Counted from the stretch's first letter, positions 24,444-34,702 are shown. The stretch: 56,628 nt of DNA from Anaerovibrio sp. JC8 (GCF_002100115.1 NZ_ANBM01000013.1:1-56628), one strand, 5' to 3'. The notes: generated by a model from the letters alone, not told the origin. Made by a program: numbers and translations.

Positions 24444-26018
24444 TTACTTCTCCTTGTATGCCTTAATGAGGTCAATGGTTCCCATTGGAGAACAGAAATA
24501 GCCTTTAAACTTCGGATTTACCACCAAAACCTGCGTGGTATAGTAAAGCGGAATGATTACATAGTCGTCAAAGAGCATCTTTTCTGCCTCATGCAATATA
24601 GCCCACCGCTTCAATGGGTCCACTTCCTTGTGGGCGGCCGCCACCAAAGCATTGTATTCCGGCTTATGGTACTGGGCGTCATTATCCTTGGTGGTAAACA
24701 CATCCAAAAAGTTCACTGGATCGGCAAAATCAGCTATCCAGTTGGCACAGGCCACCTGGTATTCGCCTTTTTCTCTTGTGTCGTAGAAGACCTTGGTTTC
24801 CTGATTGGTCAAGTCCACGTTTACCCCTAAAGCGTTGCTCCACATGGTCTGTATTGATTCGGCAATGGCTTTATTTTGTTCGTTGGTATTATATAAAATC
24901 GTTACTGCTTCGCCCTTATAACCGGAAGCATCCAATACCTTTCTGGCCTGAATTGGGTCCTCAACCACCAATGAACCGGTTTAAGCGGCAAAATCCTTGC
25001 CATTATAAACAATTCCCGGTGGTACAAAGGTTGTAGCCGCCTGCTTTCCGTTTCGGATTACCTTTTCAATTAAATCCTTACGAGTAACAGCCATGGCAAA
25101 GGCCTTGCGTACTTCAGGATTATCAAATGGCGGCTTGGTGACATTAAATTCATAATAAGCCGTACCAAGCTGTGGTTCAACCTTATATAGCCCCATCGCC
25201 TTTAGACGGTCTTCATCAGCCGGTGGTGGGTCCACGATCATATCCGTCAGCTTGCTTTCCAGCATAGTAAGACGGGTACTTTTGGATTCACTGATAGGCA
25301 GCTTTATACATTCAGAGGCCACTACACCAGGATTCCAGTAATTTTCATTTTTCTCCAAAATGATTTCACTGGAATGAGCCCACTTAACTATCTTAAATGG
25401 TCCGCAGCCTACAATGGAACTATGGTTGCTGGCCCAGGTGTCACTTTGTCCATCCACTATATGCCGTGGTACAGGATAAAAAGCATGAAAGGCTGTAAGA
25501 TCAATGAAATAAGCCGCCGGCTCTGACAGCTCCACCTGTAGGGTATGAGCATCCAGGGCTTTCAGAGCTACCTCCTCTGCCTGGGCATCACCACTGTTAT
25601 AATCCTCAGCACCCTTGATATTAAAGAGCATATAAGCATTGCTGGAGCCTACATCAGGATCCAGCACCCGCAGCCAGGAATACACAAAATCATCGGCCAC
25701 AATTGGGGTACCATCGGACCATTTAATATCCTTACGCAAATGGAAGGTATAGGTAAGACCATCGGCAGATACCTCCCAGCTGTCTGCCAAAGCGGGCTGG
25801 GCCACGCTGTTTTCATCGATACGGGTCAAGCCCTCAAACAGTAGCAGCTCCACATTGCTTTCTGACAAGCCATAGGTCATACCCGGATCCAGCGTTGCAG
25901 GTTCAGTGGACAAAGCCATTGAAATAGTGCTGTCAGGGTTATATTGCTTTTCCTTGCCGCAGCCCGTTAATAGCAAGGTGAGACATATAAGTAGTATAAA
26001 AACGGATTTGAACTTCAT
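24444..26018 (-). pseudogene. Oligopeptide-binding lipoprotein (DppA/OppA) with in-frame stop
   Basis: A single frame of about 524 codons encodes an SBP_bac_5 peptide-binding lipoprotein (signal peptide ending LLTGC, Cys20 from the ATG at 26018; AAAGGGG site upstream). The frame is interrupted by one TAA at 24981-24983. Before it the protein reads PPGIVYNGKDFAA and after it TGSLVVEDPIQARKV, with no shift, so one base change (for example GAA to TAA) explains it. Both halves are well preserved (SDGTPIVADDFVYS in the first, NEQNKAIAESIQTMW in the second). Either this is a very recent pseudogene, or the stop is read through, or it is a sequencing error. Confidence 0.88.
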
Positions 26019-26251
26019 ATTCCACACCCCTTTCAAAGTGTAATTATTTCGAAATACTATTAAATTCTAATATATCTTTCCTTATTAGTCCATGATGGAT
26101 AGATATTTCAGATCTGGATGGGGTTCTTTGGGGCAATTAATAAATTTATTATTGCTATTAATAATAGTTAAGAGCTATTATAATGCTGGGTTTCCAATAA
26201 ATAAAAAATGCTGGATGTATCCAGTTAATAGAATCTAAGGAAGAGTGGAAT

Positions 26252-26878
26252 ATGGATAAGAATTTTTATATTAGCGACATATCGCCGGAGCTGTTTGCCA
26301 AAATGGAAGGAAAATCCTTTTCCAAAGGCTGTCCCTTGCCGGTAACAGAGCTTAAGTATTTACATTTTTTGCATAAGAATCTTGCGGGGGAAACCCTGGA
26401 AGGAGAAATGGTCTGCAACTTTCATATTGCGGAGCGGCTTATGGATATTTTTAAAAAGCTTTATGAGGCGGGGTATCCTATGGAGAAATTCCGTCTTATT
26501 GATGAATACAATGGTGATGATGATTTATCCATGGCGGATAATAACGGTTCCAGCTTTAATTTTCGTGTGATAGCCCATACAAATCGCATTTCCAAACACG
26601 GGCTGGGGTTGGCGGTGGATGTTAATCCATTGTATAATCCTTATATGAAGCCTTTGAATGGCGGGATGTATATTGTGCCGGAAAATGGCAGGCAATATTG
26701 TGACCGGGAGAAGGACTTTCCATATAAGATAGTCAAGGATGACCTTTGCTGCCGCCTGTTTGAGGATAACGGCTTTGAATGGGGCGGTGACTGGGAGGAA
26801 CAGAAGGATTACCAGCATTTTGAAATTCCTGCGTCACAGATAATAAAGTGGTATCCGGATTTTGAGGCGAATATTTGA
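26252..26878 (+). CDS. Cytosolic M15-family peptidase (D-Ala-D-Ala carboxypeptidase-like)
   Basis: This 208-residue M15C-type zinc peptidase has ligand motifs SKHGLGLAVDVNP (His about 113, Asp about 120) and GGDWEEQKDYQHFE near the C-terminus. No signal peptide is present, unlike most wall-lytic M15 enzymes, so it probably acts on internalised peptides. AGGAAGAGTGG precedes the ATG. It is 15 nt upstream of mtaD and may share its transcript. Confidence 0.85.
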   Translation: MDKNFYISDISPELFAKMEGKSFSKGCPLPVTELKYLHFLHKNLAGETLEGEMVCNFHIAERLMDIFKKLYEAGYPMEKFRLIDEYNGDDDLSMADNNGSSFNFRVIAHTNRISKHGLGLAVDVNPLYNPYMKPLNGGMYIVPENGRQYCDREKDFPYKIVKDDLCCRLFEDNGFEWGGDWEEQKDYQHFEIPASQIIKWYPDFEANI

Positions 26879-26892
26879 ATGGGGGATAAAGA

Positions 26893-28176
26893 ATGAGTAA
26901 TTTACTGATTAAGGGCGCTCACGTCCTGATGGAGGATTATACGGTCAAGGTAGCAGATATTGCTGTAAAGGATACGGAGATTTTGGCTATTGGCGATATT
27001 CCGGCTGACTTTAAGGCTGACCGTACTGTAGAGGGTAAGGATCACTTTGCTGCACCAGGCTTTGTCAATGGTCACACCCATGCCTCCATGACCATGCTGA
27101 GAAGCTATGGCGATGATATGGAGCTGATGGACTGGCTCAACAACCGCATCTGGCCAACAGAGGCCAAGATGGTGGAAAAGGATATCCGTGTTGGCGGTGA
27201 GCTGGCTTTGTTGGAAATGATCAAGTCCGGTACCACAGCTTATGCAGATATGTACGGACCGCATATGGAGTCTGTTATTGAAGCCACCATCAAGGCGGGT
27301 ATTCGTGGTATTATTGCCCGCGGTGCCATTGGCCTGTTCCCGGCCGGCCGTCAGATTTTGGAGGACAATGTACAGTTATTTGAAAATTATAATGGTGCCG
27401 GCAATGGCCTTATTACCATTATGATGGGTGTTCATGCACCTTATACCTGTCCACCGGAATTTTGCGAATATGCCAGAGAGCTGGCTGTAAAGCACAATAT
27501 CCCGATTCATATTCACATGAATGAAACCCAGGCGGAAATCAAGCAGATTCAGGAGCAGTATGGCAAGCGTCCGTTCAAGTATATTGAGGACACCGGCCTG
27601 TTTGAGCTGCCAACCGTTGCGGCTCACTGTGTATGGCTGGACGATGAAGATATTGCCATTATGAAGAAGCACAATATTTCCGCTATCCATAACCCGGGCT
27701 CCAACATGAAGCTGGCCAGCGGTGTATCTCCGGTGCCTCGCCTCCTTAAGGAGGGCATAAATGTGGCCCTGGGTACCGATGGCGCTTCCAGCAACAACAA
27801 TCTGGACATGCTGGAGGAGGTTCGTCTGGCAGCAATGCTCCACAAGGTTAACGAGCTGGATCCATTGGCGGTTCCTGCCAAGGAGGCCCTGAAGCTGGGT
27901 ACTGAAAATGGTGCCAAGGCCCTGCTCCTGGATAAGGTGGGCAAGCTGGCTCCTGGCTATAAGGCAGATATCGTTCTCTATGACATGAACCGGGCAGACT
28001 GGTGCCCACGCCATGATTTGGTATCACTGCTGGTATATTCTGCCAGCTCCAGCTCTGTTGACGGGGTTATCTGTGATGGCAAGGTCATCATGGAGAAGGG
28101 CAGTGTGCTGACCATGGATGAGGAAAGAATCCTTCGTGAGGCTCAGGATGTAGCCATGGATCTGGTGAACAGATAA
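26893..28176 (+). CDS. mtaD: 5'-methylthioadenosine/S-adenosylhomocysteine deaminase
   Basis: This 427-residue amidohydrolase has metal ligands H61 and H63 in GHTHASM, further His in HIHMNETQAE and AAHCVWLDDED, and Asp in GTDGASSNNNLDM. This matches the MtaD/TM0936 group that deaminates SAH and MTA to their inosine forms. An ahcY gene of the short type lies 10 kb upstream, which supports a route through S-inosylhomocysteine. A guanine or chlorohydrolase-like activity is possible within the superfamily but less likely. The stop overlaps the RNase H start by 1 nt. Confidence 0.88.
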   Translation: MSNLLIKGAHVLMEDYTVKVADIAVKDTEILAIGDIPADFKADRTVEGKDHFAAPGFVNGHTHASMTMLRSYGDDMELMDWLNNRIWPTEAKMVEKDIRVGGELALLEMIKSGTTAYADMYGPHMESVIEATIKAGIRGIIARGAIGLFPAGRQILEDNVQLFENYNGAGNGLITIMMGVHAPYTCPPEFCEYARELAVKHNIPIHIHMNETQAEIKQIQEQYGKRPFKYIEDTGLFELPTVAAHCVWLDDEDIAIMKKHNISAIHNPGSNMKLASGVSPVPRLLKEGINVALGTDGASSNNNLDMLEEVRLAAMLHKVNELDPLAVPAKEALKLGTENGAKALLLDKVGKLAPGYKADIVLYDMNRADWCPRHDLVSLLVYSASSSSVDGVICDGKVIMEKGSVLTMDEERILREAQDVAMDLVNR

Positions 28177-28757
28177 TGGCCCAGAAGAAATTTTATGCAG
28201 TAAAGCAGGGGCGTCAGCCGGGGATATATACCACCTGGGCTGAGTGCCAGAAGCAGACAGTAGGCTTTAAGGGGGCCAAGTTCAAGGGCTTCGTCACCAG
28301 GGCAGAGGCTGAGGCATACTTGAACGACGAGGAAATTTTGCTGGCTCCGGCGGAAGGTGTAGTAGCCTATGTGGATGGCTCCTATTTTAACGGGGAATAC
28401 AGCTGGGGGATGGCCATATATGAAAACAACCAGCTGATATTTAAGGCCAATGGCAAGGGGACCTCCGAGGAGGCGGCCAAGCTCCACAATGTGGCCGGCG
28501 AAGTGGCAGGAGCCATGGAGGCAGTGCTGTGGGCTGAGGCCCAGGGTATAGACCACATTACTATCTGTCATGATTATGTGGGAATTTCCGAGTGGGCTCT
28601 TGGTCACTGGAAAACCAATACGCCTCTTACCACCCAATATGCGGCCTTTATGAAGGAACGGCGCAAGCTGGTTACCTTTGTAAAGGTAGCAGGCCATACC
28701 GGCGTAGAGGGCAACGAGCTGGCTGACAGGCTGGCCAAGGCGGCTTTGGAAATTTAA
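28176..28757 (+). CDS. rnhA: Ribonuclease HI with N-terminal hybrid-binding domain
   Basis: This 193-residue protein has a viroplasmin-like RNA/DNA hybrid-binding domain (residues 3-48: KFYAVKQG...YTTWAECQ..V.GFKGAKFKGF) followed by the RNase HI fold. The catalytic acids are in AYVDGSY, AGAMEAV, ICHDYVGI and GNELADRLA, with the helper His in VAGHTGVEGN. It removes RNA from hybrids. The start codon overlaps the mtaD stop (TAATG). Confidence 0.94.
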   Translation: MAQKKFYAVKQGRQPGIYTTWAECQKQTVGFKGAKFKGFVTRAEAEAYLNDEEILLAPAEGVVAYVDGSYFNGEYSWGMAIYENNQLIFKANGKGTSEEAAKLHNVAGEVAGAMEAVLWAEAQGIDHITICHDYVGISEWALGHWKTNTPLTTQYAAFMKERRKLVTFVKVAGHTGVEGNELADRLAKAALEI

Positions 28758-28790
28758 AATAATATTGTTTTATCATTGAATTTCGAAAAA

Positions 28791-28819
28791 GGTCCAGCTG
28801 AAGAGCTGGGCCTTTTTTT
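28791..28819 (+). terminator. Rho-independent terminator after rnhA
   Basis: GGTCCAGCT and AGCTGGGCC pair (one G-T) around GAAG and are followed by seven T. Confidence 0.93.
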
Positions 28820-28951
28820 GTTTTTTTTCAAAATATTGCAGGATTTATTTTTTTTACTGTAGAAATATAAAAAATGGATTTTTCTATTTTATTTTAGGTA
28901 GGAGTAATAAGCTTTTTATTCTGCCTGGTCAAACATGGGGGGATGTTATAT

Positions 28952-30298
28952 ATGAAATCCAGAAGGAAAAAGGCAGGAGCTGTAGCTTTGGGGCTTTTGA
29001 TGCTTGCAGTTTGTGGTACTTCTTCGGCAGAGCGTGTGGATATGACTCTTGATGAAGGAATACAGATGGCCCTTGAACGGAACTATACCATTGAAGAAAG
29101 TGTTGCTGATTTGGACAGTGCTTATTGGGGCTTAAGAGAGGCCCGGCGCAATGGTGGACCTAAGGTAAGCTGGAACAGTACAGCCAATCGTGTAGGAGGC
29201 AAAGCCTATGGGATGTGGCAGCATGATGGTCTGTATGGCAACCTGTTTTCCATGTCCATGCCTATTTATTCCGGTGGAAAAATAGAGCATAATATCGAAG
29301 CTGCTGAAATGGGGCTTTCCGGAGCGGAGCTGGACCTTGAACGGACCAAGCAAAATATTCGCAATACTGTATCAAGTGACTACTACAATATTTTAAAATG
29401 CCGCAGCCAGGTGGGGGTTTATCAGGAATCCGTCAACAATCTGCAGGCTCATTTGGATGATGTAAATGCCAAATTAAGGGCAGGAGTAGTGGCACAAAAG
29501 GATGTTCTCAGCTCTGAGGTTTCCCTGGCTGAGGAAAAACAGCAGCTGGTAAATGCCATTAATGATTTGAATGTTGCAGTGGCAACCTTTAATAATGATG
29601 TGGGCCTGCCAACGGAAGCAGAAACCCATGCCAAGGAAGAGCTTTCATACGAGCCATACGATATAACCCTGCCTGAGTGCGATGAATATGCCCGGCTTCA
29701 TCGGCCGGACCTTTTCCAAAAGCAATTCAATCTCAGACAGAAAAAAGCAGAGATGGAGGCTGCAAAATCCGGAATGCGGCCGAAGCTGGATGCATCAGTG
29801 AATAGAAATATTGGTGGCAGCTCTCCTTTCAAAACTGACAGCGATACCTCAGACAGCTGGAGTGCCGGAGTTACCCTAAACTGGGATATTTGGGATAGTG
29901 GAATAACGGCGGCTCAAGTGAATAAGAAGAAAGCTGCAGTACATCGTGCTGAAGCAGAATTGAAGGACAAGCAAAATATCGTAAAGCTGGATGTGCGTAC
30001 TGCATATCTCAATATGCGGGCCGCAGAGGAAAATATAGGAACCATGAAGGAAGCCCTGGCCAAAGCCCAGGAGGATTATCGTATAGAAGTTGTTCGTTAT
30101 AATGCCGGTGTAGGAACCAACCTTGAAGTTATGGATGCACAGGATAAGCTGGTATCCGCCAAGGCCGACTTTATCAATGCACTGTTTAACTACAATACCA
30201 GCAAAGCAAGTTTAGATTATGCGATGGGGGTTCCGGTTGATCTGGATGTGTCACCTTATCGTCAGAGTATCGAAAACAGCGAGAAGAAGGGGGAATAA
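28952..30298 (+). CDS. TolC-family outer-membrane efflux protein
   Basis: The start at ATG 28952 follows GGGGGG at 9 nt; an ATG at 28943 sits too close to it. The 448-residue protein has a signal peptide (ending SSA, about residue 27) and two TolC/OEP repeats rich in coiled-coil heptads. It opens with VDMTLDEGIQMALERNYTIE, typical of the family. It forms the outer-membrane channel of the pump encoded with the next two genes; only 3 nt separate it from the adaptor gene. Confidence 0.92.
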   Translation: MKSRRKKAGAVALGLLMLAVCGTSSAERVDMTLDEGIQMALERNYTIEESVADLDSAYWGLREARRNGGPKVSWNSTANRVGGKAYGMWQHDGLYGNLFSMSMPIYSGGKIEHNIEAAEMGLSGAELDLERTKQNIRNTVSSDYYNILKCRSQVGVYQESVNNLQAHLDDVNAKLRAGVVAQKDVLSSEVSLAEEKQQLVNAINDLNVAVATFNNDVGLPTEAETHAKEELSYEPYDITLPECDEYARLHRPDLFQKQFNLRQKKAEMEAAKSGMRPKLDASVNRNIGGSSPFKTDSDTSDSWSAGVTLNWDIWDSGITAAQVNKKKAAVHRAEAELKDKQNIVKLDVRTAYLNMRAAEENIGTMKEALAKAQEDYRIEVVRYNAGVGTNLEVMDAQDKLVSAKADFINALFNYNTSKASLDYAMGVPVDLDVSPYRQSIENSEKKGE

Positions 30299-30301
30299 CC
30301 G

Positions 30302-31501
30302 GTGACAGGTTTTTATGGGAAAAAAGCGGGAGCTATTATAGGCACCCTTGTATTAGCAACGAGTATTTTATTTGCCGGCTGTGGGGGAAATGAACAGGCA
30401 GCTTCCCAAAAGGTTCCGGTTAAGGCCATGAAGGTACTCCAGCAGGATGCACCAGTATCTTATAGCTATCCTGGTCAGTTAAAGGGTACTGATGATGTGG
30501 AGGTTCATTCCAGAGTTTCCGGCAGTGTTATGGAGAAATATTTTAAGGGTGGCGATACGGTTCAGGCTGGTGCGCCTTTGTACAGAATTGATTCCAGACA
30601 ATATGAATCTTCAGTAATAGAGGCAGAGGCCAATCTTCATAAGTCAGAGGCAGACCTTAGAAATGCCAAGGACGAGTTGTCCAGAGATGAGATGCTGTTT
30701 TCTGAAAAGGCTATTTCCGAGCAGGAACTCTTTAATCAGCGGGAGGATGTAGCTGCCAATCAGGCTATTGTAGAATCCCAGAGAGCTGCTGTACAAAAAG
30801 CCAAGGAAAATCTCGATGATACTATCGTCTATGCTCCAATGAGCGGCAGACTTTCCGTTGATGATGTGGCTGTGGGCACCTACGCTACAGCAGGCAGCAC
30901 CAAGCTGGTTTCCATTGGTTCCCTGGACCCTATTTATGCTCAGTTCAATGTCAGTGAGACAGAGTATCTGAATATTTTGGCCAAGGCAATGGAAGAAGGT
31001 ATATTGGGCAAGGAGGATGAGAGTGCGGAAACTCCTCCAGTTAAAATTGTTCTCTCCAATGGCTTTGAATATCCACTTGTTGGCAAAATCACTGCTGCTG
31101 ACAGATCCTTTAATGATAATTCCGGTTCCCTTACCATAAAGGCACTGTTTTCCAATCCTTATGGTGCGTTGCTGCCGGGAATGTTTGCCCGTGTAAAGTT
31201 TTTGGATGTTACTGTGAAGGATGCTGTTCTTGTACCTCAGCGTGCTGTGCAGCAGCTTTTGGATGAATCCTTCGTGCTGGTGGTAGGCGACGACGGCAAA
31301 TCCGTATCCAAGAATGTTGTTTTGGGTGAGAAAGTAGGTAGCTATTATATCGTTAAAAAGGGTCTGACAAAGGATGATACTGTTATCGTGGAAGGCTTGA
31401 CCAATCTCCAGTCCGGCAAGGATTTGGATGTTACTATGGTAACAGCTGATGATATGGGTTTCTCCATGAAAGAATCTACTGAAGTTGTAAACAAGTCATA
31501 A
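30302..31501 (+). CDS. RND efflux periplasmic adaptor (AcrA/MexA-like) lipoprotein
   Basis: This 399-residue membrane-fusion protein has a lipoprotein signal (LFAGC, Cys27), lipoyl and hairpin domains (about residues 60-190, with VSGSVMEKYFKGGDTVQAGA and the paired VYAPMSGRLSVDD), a beta-barrel and a membrane-proximal domain. GTG start with AAGGGGGA upstream. It links the RND pump to the TolC-like channel. Confidence 0.93.
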   Translation: MTGFYGKKAGAIIGTLVLATSILFAGCGGNEQAASQKVPVKAMKVLQQDAPVSYSYPGQLKGTDDVEVHSRVSGSVMEKYFKGGDTVQAGAPLYRIDSRQYESSVIEAEANLHKSEADLRNAKDELSRDEMLFSEKAISEQELFNQREDVAANQAIVESQRAAVQKAKENLDDTIVYAPMSGRLSVDDVAVGTYATAGSTKLVSIGSLDPIYAQFNVSETEYLNILAKAMEEGILGKEDESAETPPVKIVLSNGFEYPLVGKITAADRSFNDNSGSLTIKALFSNPYGALLPGMFARVKFLDVTVKDAVLVPQRAVQQLLDESFVLVVGDDGKSVSKNVVLGEKVGSYYIVKKGLTKDDTVIVEGLTNLQSGKDLDVTMVTADDMGFSMKESTEVVNKS

Positions 31502-31514
31502 GGAGGCGGGAGTT

Positions 31515-34500
31515 ATGGCTCGATTTTTTATACATCGTCCAATTTTCGCCATTGTTATTGCCCTTATAATCGTTATCATGGGTACATTGGCGGGCTTAAG
31601 TCTGCCTGTTGCCCAATATCCTCAGATTAGCCAGCCAACCATCAATGTAAGTACCACTTATATTGGTGCCAATGCCAGTGTCATAAACCAGACAGTGGCC
31701 CAGGTTATTGAGGAGCAGGTTAATGGTACCCAGGGAATGGATTATATGAATTCCACTTCCGATGATAGCGGTAAATACAGCTTGGACGTAATGTTCAATT
31801 TGGGAACTGACGGCGATATGGATTCCGTATTGGTACAGAATAATGTATCCATTGCCAATGCGGATCTGCCATCTGATGTACAGGACATGGGTGTTACCAC
31901 TAAAAAATCATCCAGTGATATGTCCTACATGTTTTCCATGATTTCTCCCAATAGTACCTTTAGCCGTACTTTTTTGATGAATTATGCCAATATCTACATT
32001 GTAGATAGTCTCAAGCGTATCCCTGGTGTAGGTGAGGTTTCCACCTTTGGTTCTACCTATTCCATGCGTATTTGGCTTAATCCTGATAAGCTGTCTGAAT
32101 TGGGCTTAACCATAACAAATGTTAGAGCTGCAATTCAGGAGCAGAATGTGCAGGCTCCTGCGGGAACCATTGGTCAGCTTCCAGCCCCAGCCAATCAGGA
32201 AAAGCAGTATACGGGCAACCTGGAAGGACGTCTTGTAACCCCGGAGCAGTTTGGGAACATAATTATAAAAACAAATTCTGACGGCTCATGTGTATATCTA
32301 AAGGATGTGGCACGGGTAGAGACTGGAGCCCAGTATACTTCTGTAATATGCGATACTGACGGTGCCCCTGCAGCTGGTTTTGGTATTAAACTTACTGATG
32401 ATGCCAACGCCATGGAAACCATAGGCTCCGTTAAAAAAGTGTTGGAGGAGGCTTCCAAGGATTTTCCGGATGATATGACTTATGTTACTATCGTCGATAA
32501 CACGGAATTTATTTCCGAGTCCATCGGTGAGGTTGTTGAGACCTTTAAAGAGGCTCTGGCACTGGTTATTATCATCGTGTTTATTTTCCTACAGAGCTGG
32601 CGGGCAACCCTTATTCCAGTTTTGGCTATACCGGTATCCCTTGTCGGAACCTTTGCCAGCTTTATAATTTTAGGCTTTTCTATTAACACCCTGACCCTCT
32701 TTGCTATGGTACTGGCCATAGGTCTGGTTGTAGATGATGCCATAGTAGTAGTAGAAAATGTTGAATCCCACATGCAGCGGGATGGTCTCGGACCTGTGGA
32801 AGCCACAGAAAAGGCCATGGATGAGGTGCAGGGGCCTGTAGTGGCAATTGCCTTTGTACTGTCTGCAGTATTTATTCCAGTTGCCTTCATTTCGGGTACA
32901 ACGGGTGTGCTTTATCGTCAGTTTGCCTTGACCATTGTAGTGTCCATGGCATTGTCGGCTTTTATTGCACTGACCTTGACACCTGCGCTGTGTGCCACAA
33001 TAATGAAGCCACATAATCCAGATGAACACAAGAAAAATTTCCTGGATAAATATTTTGACCGCTTCAATGACTGGTTTGAACGCACCCAAAATCGCTATAC
33101 TGGTGGTGTTGCATGGGTTATTGATCATGCCAAGGTAGGCTTGGCTTCATTGCTGATAATTTCCGTATTGGCGGGATTTTTCTTCAAGGTATTGCCATCC
33201 ACCTTCGTTCCGGACGAAGATCAGGGTTATTACATCGTTTCCTTAACCATGCCAGAGGGTACATCATTAAATCGTACTTTTGATGCCGTGGATGAATTTA
33301 GCAAGGAAGTTGCTGAAATTCCAGGTGTGGAACATATTATGAAGGTTTCCGGTTATGATGTACTTTCATCTGGTACCAAGTCCAATGCTGGTACATTGTT
33401 TGTTTGTCTTAATAAGTGGGGAGAACGTACCTCTGATGATCTTTCTATTGGTTCTATTATCAGAAAGACCAATATTACGGGCAGAAAGCATCCAGAAGCC
33501 AAAATTATGGGTTTTCTTCCTCCTTCTCTCCCTGGTTTGGGTATGGTTGGTGGCTGGAGTATGCAGCTGCAGGATATTACGGGCCACACAGATCAGGAAT
33601 TGGATGCTATCTTAAAGGAACTTTTGGCAGCGGCTAACCAAAGGCCGGAATTGGCCCAAGTATATAGTACCTTTTCTATTGATTCTCCTATTTGCAAATA
33701 TGATGTGGACAGAGAAAAGGTTAAGCAGATGGGTGTAAATCTTTCAGATGTGTTTACTGCTTTGCAGGTGAACTATGGTGGTACCCAGGTGAACGATTTT
33801 GTTCAGTTTGGTCGAACCTACAAGGTAATGATGCAGTCTGATGCCCAGTATCGTAGTGAATCTGAGGCCCTGAAGTTCTGCTTTGTTAATAATAAAGACG
33901 GGGCCATGGTACCTTTGGACAGTCTTCTGACGCCGAAGCTTTCCACATCCACTTCAGTAATCACTCGCTTTAATGGTGCCCGCAGTATTGGTATTCAGGG
34001 AGCTGTAGCAGATGGCTACAGCTCCGGACAGGCCATTGCTGCCATGGAGGAATTGGTAAAGGAAAAGGCACCGGCTGGTTTTATGGTTGAATGGTCCGGC
34101 CAGAGCCGTGAGGAGAAAAAATCCTCTGGTTCCACTGGTCAGATTATGCTGTTGTCTGTTGTGTTCGTATTCCTTTGTCTGGCTGCTCTTTATGAAAGCT
34201 GGAGTGTACCATTTGCTGTTCTTCTTTCTGTACCTACCGGACTATTTGGAGCCTTCTTTGTACAGTATGGTCTGCTGAATATTGAAGCCCTTTTTGGACA
34301 TTTGAACGGAGGACTTCAGAACAGTGTATACATGCAGATTGGTGTAATTATGCTTATGGGTCTGGCGGCAAAGAACGCCATACTTATAGTTGAGTTCGCC
34401 AAGGCCCGTGTAGATGCGGGAATGGAGCCTGTAAAGGCTACCATTGAGGCAGCGGGACTTCGACTGCGACCAATACTCATGACATCCCTGGCATTTATCA

Positions 34501-34697
34501 TCGGCTGTCTGCCACTGGCTTTGGCCAGCGGTGCCGGCGCTGCTGCCAGAAACAGTATGGGTACGGCAGTAGTTGGCGGTATGCTTTTCGCCACCTGTCT
34601 GGGAATATTCCTTATTCCTGTACTCTATTGCTGTGTAGTATGGCTGTCTGACAGATTGAAGAAGAAAAAGGATACTATCACAGATAAAACAGAATAA
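31515..34697 (+). CDS. RND multidrug efflux pump, HAE1 family (AcrB/MexB-like)
   Basis: This 1060-residue inner-membrane transporter has the N-terminus MARFFIHRPIFAIVIALIII-like helix, twelve predicted transmembrane helices and two large periplasmic domains. The proton-relay Asp pair lies in GLVVDDAIVVVEN and the Lys region in GLAAKNAILIVEFAK. Tripartite assembly with the two upstream proteins is expected. AAGGAGG precedes the ATG. No regulator gene is adjacent, so control is not evident. Substrates (drugs, bile salts, fatty acids) cannot be told from sequence. Confidence 0.95.
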   Translation: MARFFIHRPIFAIVIALIIVIMGTLAGLSLPVAQYPQISQPTINVSTTYIGANASVINQTVAQVIEEQVNGTQGMDYMNSTSDDSGKYSLDVMFNLGTDGDMDSVLVQNNVSIANADLPSDVQDMGVTTKKSSSDMSYMFSMISPNSTFSRTFLMNYANIYIVDSLKRIPGVGEVSTFGSTYSMRIWLNPDKLSELGLTITNVRAAIQEQNVQAPAGTIGQLPAPANQEKQYTGNLEGRLVTPEQFGNIIIKTNSDGSCVYLKDVARVETGAQYTSVICDTDGAPAAGFGIKLTDDANAMETIGSVKKVLEEASKDFPDDMTYVTIVDNTEFISESIGEVVETFKEALALVIIIVFIFLQSWRATLIPVLAIPVSLVGTFASFIILGFSINTLTLFAMVLAIGLVVDDAIVVVENVESHMQRDGLGPVEATEKAMDEVQGPVVAIAFVLSAVFIPVAFISGTTGVLYRQFALTIVVSMALSAFIALTLTPALCATIMKPHNPDEHKKNFLDKYFDRFNDWFERTQNRYTGGVAWVIDHAKVGLASLLIISVLAGFFFKVLPSTFVPDEDQGYYIVSLTMPEGTSLNRTFDAVDEFSKEVAEIPGVEHIMKVSGYDVLSSGTKSNAGTLFVCLNKWGERTSDDLSIGSIIRKTNITGRKHPEAKIMGFLPPSLPGLGMVGGWSMQLQDITGHTDQELDAILKELLAAANQRPELAQVYSTFSIDSPICKYDVDREKVKQMGVNLSDVFTALQVNYGGTQVNDFVQFGRTYKVMMQSDAQYRSESEALKFCFVNNKDGAMVPLDSLLTPKLSTSTSVITRFNGARSIGIQGAVADGYSSGQAIAAMEELVKEKAPAGFMVEWSGQSREEKKSSGSTGQIMLLSVVFVFLCLAALYESWSVPFAVLLSVPTGLFGAFFVQYGLLNIEALFGHLNGGLQNSVYMQIGVIMLMGLAAKNAILIVEFAKARVDAGMEPVKATIEAAGLRLRPILMTSLAFIIGCLPLALASGAGAAARNSMGTAVVGGMLFATCLGIFLIPVLYCCVVWLSDRLKKKKDTITDKTE

Positions 34698-34702
34698 TAA
34701 AA

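Noticed and set aside
29132-29353. Small antisense frame in the TolC-like gene
   Set aside because: No ribosome site or promoter; explained by the coding strand.
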